Source of the DNA: an uncultured Clostridia bacterium
GTDB lineage: Bacteria; Bacillota; Clostridia; Lachnospirales; Lachnospiraceae
Assembly (NCBI GenBank): GCA_946186175.1
Contig: CAMHMG010000056.1
Span: 1-14,441, forward strand
DNA length: 14,441 nt
Direction of reading: 5' to 3'
The translations under genes and the position numbers were made by a program. Shown here in pieces: positions 1-6,929 of this stretch. Positions within the stretch are counted from its first letter, which is position 1, and the number at the start of each line of letters is the position of its first letter. The notes beneath the pieces are model-generated. The model did not search any database, was not told the origin of the DNA, and saw nothing but the letters and a program-made list of their open reading frames with translations.

Positions 1-86
1 AGAATTTCAGGGTTGTTTCGTTGTTTAATCATCATTCATTTTTTATGGTTCATGTTGCAACATTCATATATCGTTGCAAATAATAA

Positions 87-113
87 GTTCTCAAACATTA
101 TACATTTAAGAAC
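87..113 (-). terminator. Candidate terminator hairpin after tRNA-Ser
   Basis: Three bases past the tRNA discriminator, the minus strand reads GTTCTTAAA, a nine-base loop, then TTTGAGAAC: a nine-pair stem with one G-U pair. TTATTATTT follows, which is U-rich but interrupted. The stem is A/T-rich and weak, so it may be a weak terminator or only a 3' trailer hairpin. Beyond it (1-86) I see no gene, only two near-palindromic GTTGCAA boxes at 54-61 and 73-79. Confidence 0.4.
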
Positions 114-116
114 CAG

Positions 117-202
117 CGGAGAGGGTGGGATTCGAACCCACGTGCCCTTGCGGACAAACGGTTTTCAAGACCGCCTCGTTATGACCTCTTCGATACCTCT
201 CC
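117..202 (-). tRNA. tRNA-Ser (anticodon UGA)
   Basis: On the minus strand a seven-pair acceptor stem is formed by GGAGAGG (202-196) and CCTCTCC (124-118), with discriminator G at 117. The T arm is GTGGG/CCCAC around TTCGAAT (141-125). The anticodon loop CTTGAAA sits on a five-pair stem and gives anticodon UGA, which reads UCA and other UCN serine codons. A long variable arm (about TGTCC-GCAA-GGGCA) is the class II hallmark that fits serine. The 3' CCA is not encoded (CTG follows the discriminator), so maturation should need 3' processing plus CCA addition. It lies downstream of ispD but has its own promoter. Confidence 0.97.
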
Positions 203-243
203 AAACATCTGACTCATAATTCCTTTCGTCAGCGACAATGAGT

Positions 244-272
244 ATATTAACACGTAGTTGTTTCGATGTCAA
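244..272 (-). promoter_or_regulatory. Promoter of tRNA-Ser
   Basis: The -35 box TTGACA (272-267) matches the consensus fully. After a 17-base spacer comes TAATAT (249-244), a good -10 box. Transcription should start near 237, giving a 5' leader of about 35 nt before the tRNA. The -35 box overlaps the TGA stop codon of ispD (271-269), so the tRNA promoter is embedded in the end of the upstream gene. Confidence 0.8.
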
Positions 273-979
273 CAACTTTTTTTATTTTTATTCAAAAAAA
301 TTTTTGCGACATCAATATCCTCAGGTGTTGTTATTTTAATATTCTTATAATTACCGTATATTAGCTTGGATTTCAGTCCTCTATATTTCTCGACAATCAT
401 AGTGTCATCCGTAACATTGTGGTTATTATCTCTTTGCATTTCTTTATATGCATTTACCAAATCTGCATAATTAAATGCCTGTGGAGTCTGCACCTGCCAC
501 AGTGTACTTCTGTCGGGTGTATCTACACCAAAACAATCCGCATCGACAACTTTAATAGTATCCTTTGCCGGTACACCTACAGTACATGCTCCATTTACTA
601 TCACTTCCTTCATCAGCCTTATGATCATATCATGATCAATACACGGACGGGCACCATCATGAATTATTACATATTCAGATCCATTTACTCTGTCAAGTCC
701 ATTTCTTACTGACCAATATCTCTCACTTCCACCTTCAATGACGTCCTTGACTTTGTCGAATCCATATTTTTCAACAATAGATTTCCGGCAATAATCAATA
801 TCTTCTTTTCTGGTTACAAGAATAATATCATCAACTTCGCTTTTCTGAAATTCATTCAGTGAATAATAGATGACTTCCTTTCCACCAAGGTCCATATACT
901 GTTTCGGCACATCAGAATTCATCCTGCTGCCACTTCCCGCAGCAAGCACTATCGCTGTAAAATGTTTATTATTAAACAT
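269..979 (-). CDS. ispD: 2-C-methyl-D-erythritol 4-phosphate cytidylyltransferase
   Basis: IspD transfers CMP from CTP to 2-C-methyl-D-erythritol 4-phosphate, a cytoplasmic step of the MEP isoprenoid pathway. The 236-residue protein has the usual family length. Visible motifs are the nucleotide-binding LAAGSGSRM (12-20) with Lys26 in PKQY, HDGARP (107-112), VPAKDTIK (137-144), TPQAF (165-169), TDD (190-192) and KITTPEDI near the C terminus. A TTG at 985 would add two residues, but it abuts the tsaD stop. The ATG at 979 lies about seven bases after AAAGGTGA, which overlaps the end of tsaD, so I prefer it. Start and stop context suggest translational coupling to tsaD. The gene is the last protein-coding one of the row; the tRNA-Ser promoter overlaps its stop. 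The identification is secure. Confidence 0.95.
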   Translation of the reverse strand: MFNNKHFTAIVLAAGSGSRMNSDVPKQYMDLGGKEVIYYSLNEFQKSEVDDIILVTRKEDIDYCRKSIVEKYGFDKVKDVIEGGSERYWSVRNGLDRVNGSEYVIIHDGARPCIDHDMIIRLMKEVIVNGACTVGVPAKDTIKVVDADCFGVDTPDRSTLWQVQTPQAFNYADLVNAYKEMQRDNNHNVTDDTMIVEKYRGLKSKLIYGNYKNIKITTPEDIDVAKIFLNKNKKSC

Positions 980-985
980 AGCCAA

Positions 986-2008
986 TCACCTTTCACCAAT
1001 CTTCAAATTAGGTACTGCATTAAGATCTAAGTCATGGCGAACGCCTTTTAGATAGTTATAATAGCCCGCCGCACCAATCATTGCAGCATTGTCAGTACAG
1101 TATATCGGAGATGGGTGATAAAATTCCATCCCTTCTTTTTTGCAGGCTTCCTCAATATTCTCTCTCAAAGACGAATTCGACGCAACTCCCCCTGCAATTG
1201 CAAGCTTAGTAAGACCGGATTCTTTGACAGCCCTGATAGCATGCTGAGTCAGTACATCAATAACAGCATACTGAAATGAAGCCGCAACATCTGCACGGTT
1301 AATTTCAATATTTTTCATTTCACATTGATTTAAATAGTTAAGAACAGCTGATTTCAACCCGCTGAAACTGAAATCAAACTCGTTCCCATCAACCTTAGCT
1401 CTCGGAAAATCTATCGCGAGCTTATTACCTTCTTTTGACAATTTATCAATCTTAGGGCCTCCAGGATAACCAAGACCTATAGCTCTGGCAACCTTGTCAA
1501 AAGCTTCTCCGGCGGCATCATCTCTTGTCCTTCCTAATATTTCAAAAGAATCATAATCCAACACCTTGACAAGATGGGTGTGTCCTCCGGATACAACTAA
1601 GCACATGAACGGAGGTTCCAGATCTTTATTTTCAATATAATTAGCTGCAATATGCCCCTCAATATGGTGCACTCCGACAAGTGGTTTTCCGGTTGCATAA
1701 GCTATAGCCTTGGCCTCCGCCACACCAACTAATAGTGCACCAACAAGACCCGGACCATATGTTACAGCAATAGCATCTATATCAGCCAGATTCTTCCCCG
1801 CACTTTTTAAAGCCTCCTCAATAACACAATTTATTTTTTCTATATGCTTTCTGGAAGCTATTTCAGGAACAACACCGCCATATAGCTTATGCAGTTCAAT
1901 TTGTGAATAAATGATATTTGAACATTCTTCCCTTCCGTTTTTCATAACCGCAACAGCGGTTTCATCACAGGAAGATTCTATTGCTAATATATATATGTCT
2001 TTTTCCAT
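986..2008 (-). CDS. tsaD: tRNA N6-threonylcarbamoyladenosine transferase TsaD
   Basis: TsaD is the catalytic subunit that moves the threonylcarbamoyl group from threonylcarbamoyl-AMP to A37 of ANN-decoding tRNAs, acting with TsaB and TsaE in the cytoplasm. The 340-residue length is normal for the Kae1/Qri7 family. An ASKHA-type start (AIESSCDET, 9-17) is followed by the metal-binding HxxxH (His115, His119), SGGHT (140-144), GRTRDDAAGEAFDKVAR (159-175) and a late GGVASN motif. The ATG at 2008 follows AGAGGA by about ten bases. It begins 12 bases after the unknown membrane-anchored gene and its stop touches the ispD start region, so it is part of the run that begins near tsaE. Nothing is missing; the identification is secure. 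Confidence 0.97.
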   Translation of the reverse strand: MEKDIYILAIESSCDETAVAVMKNGREECSNIIYSQIELHKLYGGVVPEIASRKHIEKINCVIEEALKSAGKNLADIDAIAVTYGPGLVGALLVGVAEAKAIAYATGKPLVGVHHIEGHIAANYIENKDLEPPFMCLVVSGGHTHLVKVLDYDSFEILGRTRDDAAGEAFDKVARAIGLGYPGGPKIDKLSKEGNKLAIDFPRAKVDGNEFDFSFSGLKSAVLNYLNQCEMKNIEINRADVAASFQYAVIDVLTQHAIRAVKESGLTKLAIAGGVASNSSLRENIEEACKKEGMEFYHPSPIYCTDNAAMIGAAGYYNYLKGVRHDLDLNAVPNLKIGER

Positions 2009-2020
2009 TATAATTATCCT

Positions 2021-2611
2021 CTACTCTGTCTCTTCATCAGCTGCCTTAGTATCCGCTTTCCATCCAAGTATTTTCCATCTTCCCATACTGTCTTTCCTAA
2101 GCAGATATTCCTGACTGCCTTTCATTGTAGCATTATCAACTCGTATGATGATACCTACTCTGATCTTCGCATAATCCACATCATCTTCTTTATTATATTT
2201 TATCTGACTGGCTTCCGGCAACGTATAGCTCACAAACTTTTGCTTATTATCCTTATAGTATTGTATATCTTCTTCCAACGACTTCAACTGCGTTTCTTCT
2301 GTATTATATGAAAGCAATTCATCATCAAACAGCTCTCTGATCTTTTTGTTTGCGTCTATAAGCTCATCCTTAGAAAACTCATTATTATACGCAAGCTTCA
2401 TATATCGGCAATGAAGCTTCACTGTCTCGCGCACCGTTTTGGGATAGTTATCCTGAAAATCATAATTAAGCAGCTTTTCAATCTCCGGAGTGTTCTTAAC
2501 TGCCTGACGTCCGGACATACGATTACTCATTGTAATATAAAATCCAATAACACCTATAACAACAATAACCGCCGCAATAGTAAAACCCTTTGTTCCTGAT
2601 TCCTTTTTCAT
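2021..2611 (-). CDS. Unknown protein with one N-terminal membrane segment
   Basis: I do not assign a function. The 196-residue protein starts with a short basic stretch (MKKESGTKG), then a hydrophobic segment at about 10-29 (rich in A, I, V, G) that can act as a signal anchor. The rest, about 165 residues, is hydrophilic, charged and predicted helical at 40-125. It ends in a beta-like part with YLLRKDSMGRWKILGWK, a pattern reminiscent of the closing strands of NTF2-like extracellular domains; that is inference. No cleavage site, lipobox or cysteine pair is evident. Its ATG overlaps the rnz stop as ATGA (2611-2608), with a strong GAGGAGG binding site inside the end of rnz, so it is translationally coupled to RNase Z. 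tsaD follows 12 bases later. Being a real gene is near certain. Confidence 0.88.
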   Translation of the reverse strand: MKKESGTKGFTIAAVIVVIGVIGFYITMSNRMSGRQAVKNTPEIEKLLNYDFQDNYPKTVRETVKLHCRYMKLAYNNEFSKDELIDANKKIRELFDDELLSYNTEETQLKSLEEDIQYYKDNKQKFVSYTLPEASQIKYNKEDDVDYAKIRVGIIIRVDNATMKGSQEYLLRKDSMGRWKILGWKADTKAADEETE

Positions 2612-3525
2612 AAGTCATCCTCCTCAAAAACCAAAGTAGTTGTTCTACGATCTTTTGGAATAACAGAAGAAGGAAAAATCTTCCTGACTTCATCCTTGTA
2701 ATCCTGTGGACGTACAAGTGAAGGAGAATAATGTGTCAGCCATAATTCACCAACCTCTGCATCCTTTGCCAAACGTGCTGCCTCGTAAAATGTCATATGC
2801 TTATTCTCTTTAGCCTTTGCAAGTTTCTCCGGTTCTCCATACATACCCTCACATATAAACAGATCCGATTGAAATGCATTTTTCGTAATACCCTCTGTAG
2901 GTCTTGTATCCGTGCAGTAGGTTAATTTAATCCCTTTTCTTGACGGTCCTAAAACCATATCGGGTGTATATACTATTTCACCATCTTCTATAACCTCGCC
3001 CTTTTGAAGTCTTCCCCAGTATTGTAAAGGAATCTGTTGCTTCTTCGCTCTATTAGGATCAAATTTTCCTGCTCGGTCGATCTCAAAACTGTAACCATAA
3101 CAAGTCACATTATGGTTCACTCTGAATGCATTTATTCTTAACCCATTAAATGTATACGATTCTTCAGCATTTTCAAGTTCGATAAAATTAATATCAAACG
3201 GAAGCTCGGGAGCTATAACTCTTAACGAACTCACAACCTTTTCAAGTCGTTTCGGTCCTATCATCGTTATAGGCTCTGTCCTTTCTGCATTTCCCAATGT
3301 AAGAAGCAAACCGGGAAGTCCGCTTATATGATCAGCATGAAAGTGCGTGAAACATATAACATCTACCGGCTTAACGCTCCAACCCTGCTGCTTAATAGAC
3401 ACCTGTGTTCCTTCACCGCAATCAACTAACACGTTCATTCCGTTGTATCTTAACATCAGTGACGTAAGTGCTCTGTATGGCAGCGGCATCATGCCGCCTG
3501 TCCCCAAAAGACAAACATCTAACAT
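2608..3525 (-). CDS. rnz: Ribonuclease Z (short form)
   Basis: RNase Z is the zinc-dependent endonuclease that cuts tRNA precursors just 3' of the discriminator base, mainly those lacking an encoded CCA. At 305 residues it is a typical bacterial short-form enzyme. The metallo-beta-lactamase signature HFHADH is at 61-66 (His61, His63, Asp65, His66). Further likely ligands are His138 in VNHNV, Asp206 in CTDTRP and His265 in LTHYSP; His243 lies in the conserved KHMTFYEAA segment. The N terminus MLDVCLLGTGG fits the family. The ATG at 3525 follows AGAGGA by about seven bases. It is 20 bases downstream of rimI and overlaps the next gene by four bases. Its presence agrees with the CCA-less tRNA-Ser in the same window. 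Confidence 0.96.
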   Translation of the reverse strand: MLDVCLLGTGGMMPLPYRALTSLMLRYNGMNVLVDCGEGTQVSIKQQGWSVKPVDVICFTHFHADHISGLPGLLLTLGNAERTEPITMIGPKRLEKVVSSLRVIAPELPFDINFIELENAEESYTFNGLRINAFRVNHNVTCYGYSFEIDRAGKFDPNRAKKQQIPLQYWGRLQKGEVIEDGEIVYTPDMVLGPSRKGIKLTYCTDTRPTEGITKNAFQSDLFICEGMYGEPEKLAKAKENKHMTFYEAARLAKDAEVGELWLTHYSPSLVRPQDYKDEVRKIFPSSVIPKDRRTTTLVFEEDDL

Positions 3526-3545
3526 TATCTATCCTCTTTCTGTGA

Positions 3546-4013
3546 TTATTCTTGCTCAAAAACTTTTTCCATAATAATAGCATCATCGGGCGGATTATCA
3601 TAATAATTCTTTCTTTGCCCAATCACAACAAAACTATTGTTAATATAGAAATTATATGCCACATCATTATGCTGCCTTACTTCTAACAGCATTCTGTATG
3701 CTCCGGAATTCTTAGCATCTGATACAAGCTCTTTAAGAATGGCATCAGCTATGCCGTGTTGTCTATAGTCCTTTGCTACAGCAATATTTAGAAGCTCCGC
3801 TTCATCTGCAACGATCATTATTCCTCCAAAACCAATAACCCTATCGCAAACATGATCAATCGCAACATAATAAATGTTATTATCATATTTTAACACATCT
3901 CTTATACCCTCAAGCGACCAGTGTTCAGGCAGACTCTCCTTTGCAACTACATATACTTGCTCACAGTGGTCATATTGTAGGGGTATGATTAAAAACTCAT
4001 CAAGATTATTCAT
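3546..4013 (-). CDS. rimI: GNAT N-acetyltransferase, RimI type
   Basis: This 155-residue protein is a single GNAT domain. The family acetylates the N-terminal amine of ribosomal protein bS18 in E. coli; the substrate here is not shown. The acetyl-CoA loop is YRQHGIA (83-89), a normal R/QxxGxG/A form. The RimI-like LEVRQHNDVAYNFY (110-123) and RKNYYDNPPDDAIIM (134-148) follow; Glu111, Asn116 and Tyr123 match conserved positions. The usual GF after that helix is SF here. The start at 4013 has only a weak GGGA binding site. The gene sits between tsaB and rnz; rimI next to tsaB and tsaD is a common arrangement in Firmicutes, so context supports the name. Another GNAT substrate remains possible. 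Confidence 0.87.
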   Translation of the reverse strand: MNNLDEFLIIPLQYDHCEQVYVVAKESLPEHWSLEGIRDVLKYDNNIYYVAIDHVCDRVIGFGGIMIVADEAELLNIAVAKDYRQHGIADAILKELVSDAKNSGAYRMLLEVRQHNDVAYNFYINNSFVVIGQRKNYYDNPPDDAIIMEKVFEQE

Positions 4014-4069
4014 TTTCCCAACTATCCATATCCAATACTACGAGAAACCCTTCGTGCATCTCATAGCTA

Positions 4070-4774
4070 CTAATGCGCTTCCTTTTCAGCACGTTCTCTC
4101 TCCGCCTGAGACATTCTAAGATACTCAGGAACAAAATCGTCAGCCGAACCATACAGTCCATTTTCCCAATAATCAAATGCTCTGACTGCAAGTGCAGATG
4201 CTCTCTGCTTATTCATATGAGCGGGGGCAAAGGAATATTTTACCTGAATCTTCTCTCTTATAACCGATTCGTATACCGGAACACCATCACCTAAGAATAC
4301 AACCTCCTCACCAAGCAGATTAAGAGAATCAATAAGTTCATCCACCGCTATCGGAATCTGATCCTTAACCACATCAAGCTTGTGGTCATGGAAACGGTAT
4401 AGTCCCGTGTAAACTTGATTTCTTCTGGCATCCATAATAGGACAGATAAGAGCACTGCTGTCATACATATTCATAGCCAAACCCTCAACAGTCGGAACTC
4501 CTATGACCGGTTTATTAAGCGCAAAACCCAAGCCTTTTACCGTTGCTGCACCAATTCGAAGACCTGTAAATGATCCCGGACCCTTAGCCACAGCTATGGC
4601 ATCTATGGAATTAAGATCAGTCTCAGTCATCTTCACTATCTCATCAAGCATCGGAAGTAATGTCTGAGAATGCGTCTTCTTATAATTAACTGTATATTCT
4701 GCTATCAGATTGGTATCCTCCACTATAGCTACGGATGCAACCAATCCAGAACTATCTACTGCAAGAATCTTCAT
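4070..4774 (-). CDS. tsaB: t6A biosynthesis scaffold TsaB
   Basis: TsaB is a catalytically inactive TsaD paralogue that dimerises with TsaD and is required for t6A37 formation in tRNA. The 234-residue protein opens with MKILAVDSSG and carries the family hallmark KGPGSFTGLRIG (64-75), followed by the VIGVPTVEGLA segment (90-100). It lacks the HxxxH metal motif of TsaD, as expected. The C terminus is acidic and basic by turns (QAERERAEKEAH). The ATG at 4774 lies nine bases after GGAGG. It follows tsaE by 79 bases and precedes rimI by 56 bases, in the same direction. A -10-like TATATT overlaps its binding site region, but I see no usable independent promoter. Confidence 0.95.
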   Translation of the reverse strand: MKILAVDSSGLVASVAIVEDTNLIAEYTVNYKKTHSQTLLPMLDEIVKMTETDLNSIDAIAVAKGPGSFTGLRIGAATVKGLGFALNKPVIGVPTVEGLAMNMYDSSALICPIMDARRNQVYTGLYRFHDHKLDVVKDQIPIAVDELIDSLNLLGEEVVFLGDGVPVYESVIREKIQVKYSFAPAHMNKQRASALAVRAFDYWENGLYGSADDFVPEYLRMSQAERERAEKEAH

Positions 4775-4853
4775 TATGTGTATCCTCCAAATATATCAGA
4801 TCAAATAGTTAAATGTGAAACTCAATTTTTGTAGCATTCCTTATGCAAATATA

Positions 4854-5291
4854 TTATCGTACCTGCTCAACTGTAATCTTACGATAATCAAATCCTTTTT
4901 CCAGTTCTTTCTCAATAGTAACTCTCGTATAACTATCCGGCAATATCTCCGATATCAAATCCGCCCACTCAATAAGTGAAACGCCATCTCCATATATCAT
5001 TTCAGTAAAACCTACTTCTTCCATTTCTTCAGGATCCTCTATCCTGTACACATCGAAATGGTAAAGTGTAAGTCTTCTGTCATCTGTCCCTTCGTACTCC
5101 TGTACAATTGTAAATGTCGGACTGTTCACATATTCTTCTATTCCTAGCCCTTTGGCAAACCCTTGTGAGAATAAAGTTTTTCCCACACCAAGATCTCCAA
5201 TCAAACAGACCACATCTCCGGCCTTCGCCTCTTGTCCTAACCTGTTTGCCAATTCAAATGTATCATCAGGGCTGTAACTATCATACTTCAT
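4854..5291 (-). CDS. tsaE: t6A biosynthesis ATPase TsaE
   Basis: TsaE is the small P-loop ATPase that binds TsaB-TsaD and is needed for turnover in t6A synthesis. The 145-residue protein has the normal length. The Walker A motif GDLGVGKT is at 32-39, followed by the switch-like NSPTF (56-60), HFDVYR (78-83) and LIEWA (107-110). The ATG at 5291 follows AGGAG by about six bases. It is the first gene of the t6A/rnz/ispD row. The 91 bases upstream hold an ATACCA/TGGTAT dyad, with no convincing promoter boxes at a spacing that leaves room for a leader. Confidence 0.96.
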   Translation of the reverse strand: MKYDSYSPDDTFELANRLGQEAKAGDVVCLIGDLGVGKTLFSQGFAKGLGIEEYVNSPTFTIVQEYEGTDDRRLTLYHFDVYRIEDPEEMEEVGFTEMIYGDGVSLIEWADLISEILPDSYTRVTIEKELEKGFDYRKITVEQVR

Positions 5292-5321
5292 CTGTATCTC
5301 CTATTATTATATTTAAATTTC

Positions 5322-5338
5322 ATACCAGCCTGTGGTAT
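5322..5338. repeat. ATACCA...TGGTAT dyad between ycxB-like gene and tsaE
   Basis: ATACCA (5322-5327) and TGGTAT (5333-5338) are perfect inverted arms around five bases. A further half-site CATGGTAT lies at about 5364-5371. The hairpin is short and is not followed by a T-run in the minus direction (GAAATTTAAATA follows), so it is a poor terminator. An operator for the tsaE row is possible, but nothing else supports it. Confidence 0.3.
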
Positions 5339-5382
5339 CTATTGCATAATTTCTAAAAAATAACATGGTATTTCCCAAAACA

Positions 5383-5913
5383 TTATTTTCTGCGTTTCTT
5401 CATACCACCAAGCAGCTTAACCCTCGTACCTTTAGAATACTCTGCCATTGCAGTTCCCAATTCCTCCTCACGCCCTTCCAGGCTGCTCTTTGGAAAAATA
5501 AATGAATTGATACGATTACTATATACAAGAAACTGTGACTTAGTCTCTACAATCTTTACGAGCTGTTTCCACTCAATAGTCTGGCTTTCTTCATCCTGAG
5601 AAACTGTAACGCCCTCTTCGTTTATCATATAATCAAGCGGTTTCTTGTATGCCTTTGATAGCTTCATCTGACTCTTTGAACGAACCAGCATTCTAAGCGG
5701 TTCAAAGATCAAAAACCACGCCGCCACAATTGTCATTATTGTTTTGCCCTGATCAGATAATTCATCAAATGAAACAATAAGATTTGCCAGGGCCATAACT
5801 GACAAGACCAGACCGAATATTCCCGCAAAACTGTGGTATGTGTGATACATTGTAAACTTATATATTTCTTTCCATGTCATCTGCACGGAAAATACAATCG
5901 GCTTGCGTTCCAT
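5383..5913 (-). CDS. YcxB-like two-helix membrane protein
   Basis: The 176-residue protein has an N-terminal region, two hydrophobic segments at about 29-48 and 58-76 joined by a short polar turn, and a cytoplasmic C-terminal part. The latter (about 90-145) shows the pattern of the YcxB-type domain: YMINEEGVTVS, then TIEWKQLVKIVET, then FLVYSNRINSFIFPKSSL, where a polar strand-rich module ends in a conserved Phe-Pro-Lys. The function of the family is unknown. The C terminus is strongly basic (MKKRRK), typical of a cytoplasmic tail. The ATG at 5913 follows GGAAAGGGAAAATT, an adequate though not strong binding site. It is separated by 118 bases from the LURP-one-like gene upstream; that gap holds a TTTGA/TCAAA dyad but no clear promoter. 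Confidence 0.82.
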   Translation of the reverse strand: MERKPIVFSVQMTWKEIYKFTMYHTYHSFAGIFGLVLSVMALANLIVSFDELSDQGKTIMTIVAAWFLIFEPLRMLVRSKSQMKLSKAYKKPLDYMINEEGVTVSQDEESQTIEWKQLVKIVETKSQFLVYSNRINSFIFPKSSLEGREEELGTAMAEYSKGTRVKLLGGMKKRRK

Positions 5914-6031
5914 AATTTTCCCTTTCCTGCTTACACATCAGTACGTCATATGGACTATTTAAGTCAAAACACTTTGATATAATTATTCAAAATCCATTAA
6001 AGTCTTATTCTCGCAATCAACCAAAAACATG

Positions 6032-6532
6032 TTAATTTGCAGCAGACGATGCAGCGGCTGTTTCACTTGCATCCATAACACAATCAATTGCCAGCACAAC
6101 AGCTAAAGCCATTACTTCATCTGCCGCATCTGCTATGTCAAGTTCAAAGGTGTCGCCCCACGCGAGCCATACCTTGTGGATTCTCACAATCTCCCTGCCA
6201 TTTTCCGTAATCTGATAGTCGTGACCCAATATATCTCCTTGAACTTCCCAGTCCAATCCTTCAATTCTATACTTAGGTTTTAGGATAGTAAACTCCTTCA
6301 CAATCTCTGCCACCTGTGTACCATTTACAAAAACAAAGAAACGCGGAAGTAACGTCAGAACCTTCTGTTGAACGAAAGCAACCTCCTGCTCATTATTATC
6401 ATACACATGAAGCTTCTTTCCAATTGAGATCAGCTCACCCTCTACGCTATATCTATCAGTTTCATTCTCATCTTTGATTGTAAATCTATCTCTCCACGAG
6501 AAAACCTTCTGTTTCATGTATAATCTTGACAT
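6032..6532 (-). CDS. LURP-one/YxjI-like (LOR family) protein
   Basis: The 166-residue protein resembles the LURP-one-related family, single tubby-like beta-barrel domains whose bacterial members (YxjI type) have no established biochemical role. The start SRLYMKQKVFSWRDRFTIKD (2-21) is characteristic, followed by repeating strand pairs such as YSVEGELISIGKKLHVYD and YRIEGLDWEVQGDILGHDY, and a hydrophobic terminal helix at about 139-153 (VMALAVVLAIDCVMD). The ATG at 6532 is chosen because AAGGAG stands about eight bases before it; an upstream ATG at 6553 would precede that binding site. The C terminus ends in an Ala/Ser-rich tail. It lies 65 bases after the 88-residue gene and 118 bases before the YcxB-like gene. 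The family assignment is from memory of the pattern. Confidence 0.8.
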   Translation of the reverse strand: MSRLYMKQKVFSWRDRFTIKDENETDRYSVEGELISIGKKLHVYDNNEQEVAFVQQKVLTLLPRFFVFVNGTQVAEIVKEFTILKPKYRIEGLDWEVQGDILGHDYQITENGREIVRIHKVWLAWGDTFELDIADAADEVMALAVVLAIDCVMDASETAAASSAAN

Positions 6533-6597
6533 AGAAATATCTCCTTCAGGCATTTTAAAAATCTAATGCATTTCATTCTACATATAATATACTTCAA

Positions 6598-6864
6598 TTA
6601 TGAAATAATCCACTCACTACTAATATCTTCTCTTTCTACTCTATGCCCATAATCCAAATCAGCTAATTTCTCTATACTATTGTCTAACTCATATGCAGAA
6701 TACAAAGAAATGATCTTAGCATCACCATCGCTATGATTATATCCACATAGAAATTGCCAATATCCATCTTCGTCATGTGATGCCAACAAAATAGGGCGTT
6801 CTCTCTTCAGAACATGACTGCATACAAAAACAGCTGTGTTAGGCTGATCTGAAAACGAAAACAT
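6598..6864 (-). CDS. Small conserved-looking protein, function unknown
   Basis: I do not recognise a named family. The 88-residue protein has no membrane segment or signal peptide and is acidic. Its most distinctive part is FVCSHVLKRERPILLASHD followed by EDGYWQFLCG (about 13-41), which looks like a compact beta domain with two cysteines and two histidines; then ISLYSAYELDNSIEKLADL and a terminal SSEWIIS. I recall small stand-alone bacterial proteins with a similar WQFLCG pattern, unassigned, but cannot verify this. The ATG at 6864 is placed five bases after GGAGG; the in-frame ATG at 6876 overlaps that binding site and is unlikely. It lies 65 bases after tex and before the LURP-one-like gene. 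A weak TTGTAT-N17-AATAAT promoter-like pair lies in the gap. Confidence 0.75.
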   Translation of the reverse strand: MFSFSDQPNTAVFVCSHVLKRERPILLASHDEDGYWQFLCGYNHSDGDAKIISLYSAYELDNSIEKLADLDYGHRVEREDISSEWIIS

Positions 6865-6929
6865 ATCTACCTCCATAATATATCAAATTATTTTTAATCC
6901 AAAGTATAAATACAATCTTCGCATAACCA

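Noticed and set aside
54..80. GTTGCAAC/GTTGCAA boxes at the left end as an operator
   Set aside because: They are short, A/T-flanked and not linked to any promoter or gene in the window.
13..219. Plus-strand open frame of 68 codons
   Set aside because: It runs antisense through the tRNA-Ser gene; its GGIRTHVP-type peptide is the well-known false translation of tRNA complement.
980..985. TTG start of ispD two codons upstream
   Set aside because: It abuts the tsaD stop with the AGGTGA binding site too close; the ATG at 979 has proper spacing.
4789..4824. TTCACA-N18-TATATT promoter before tsaB
   Set aside because: The predicted start would fall within the GGAGG binding site, leaving no usable leader.
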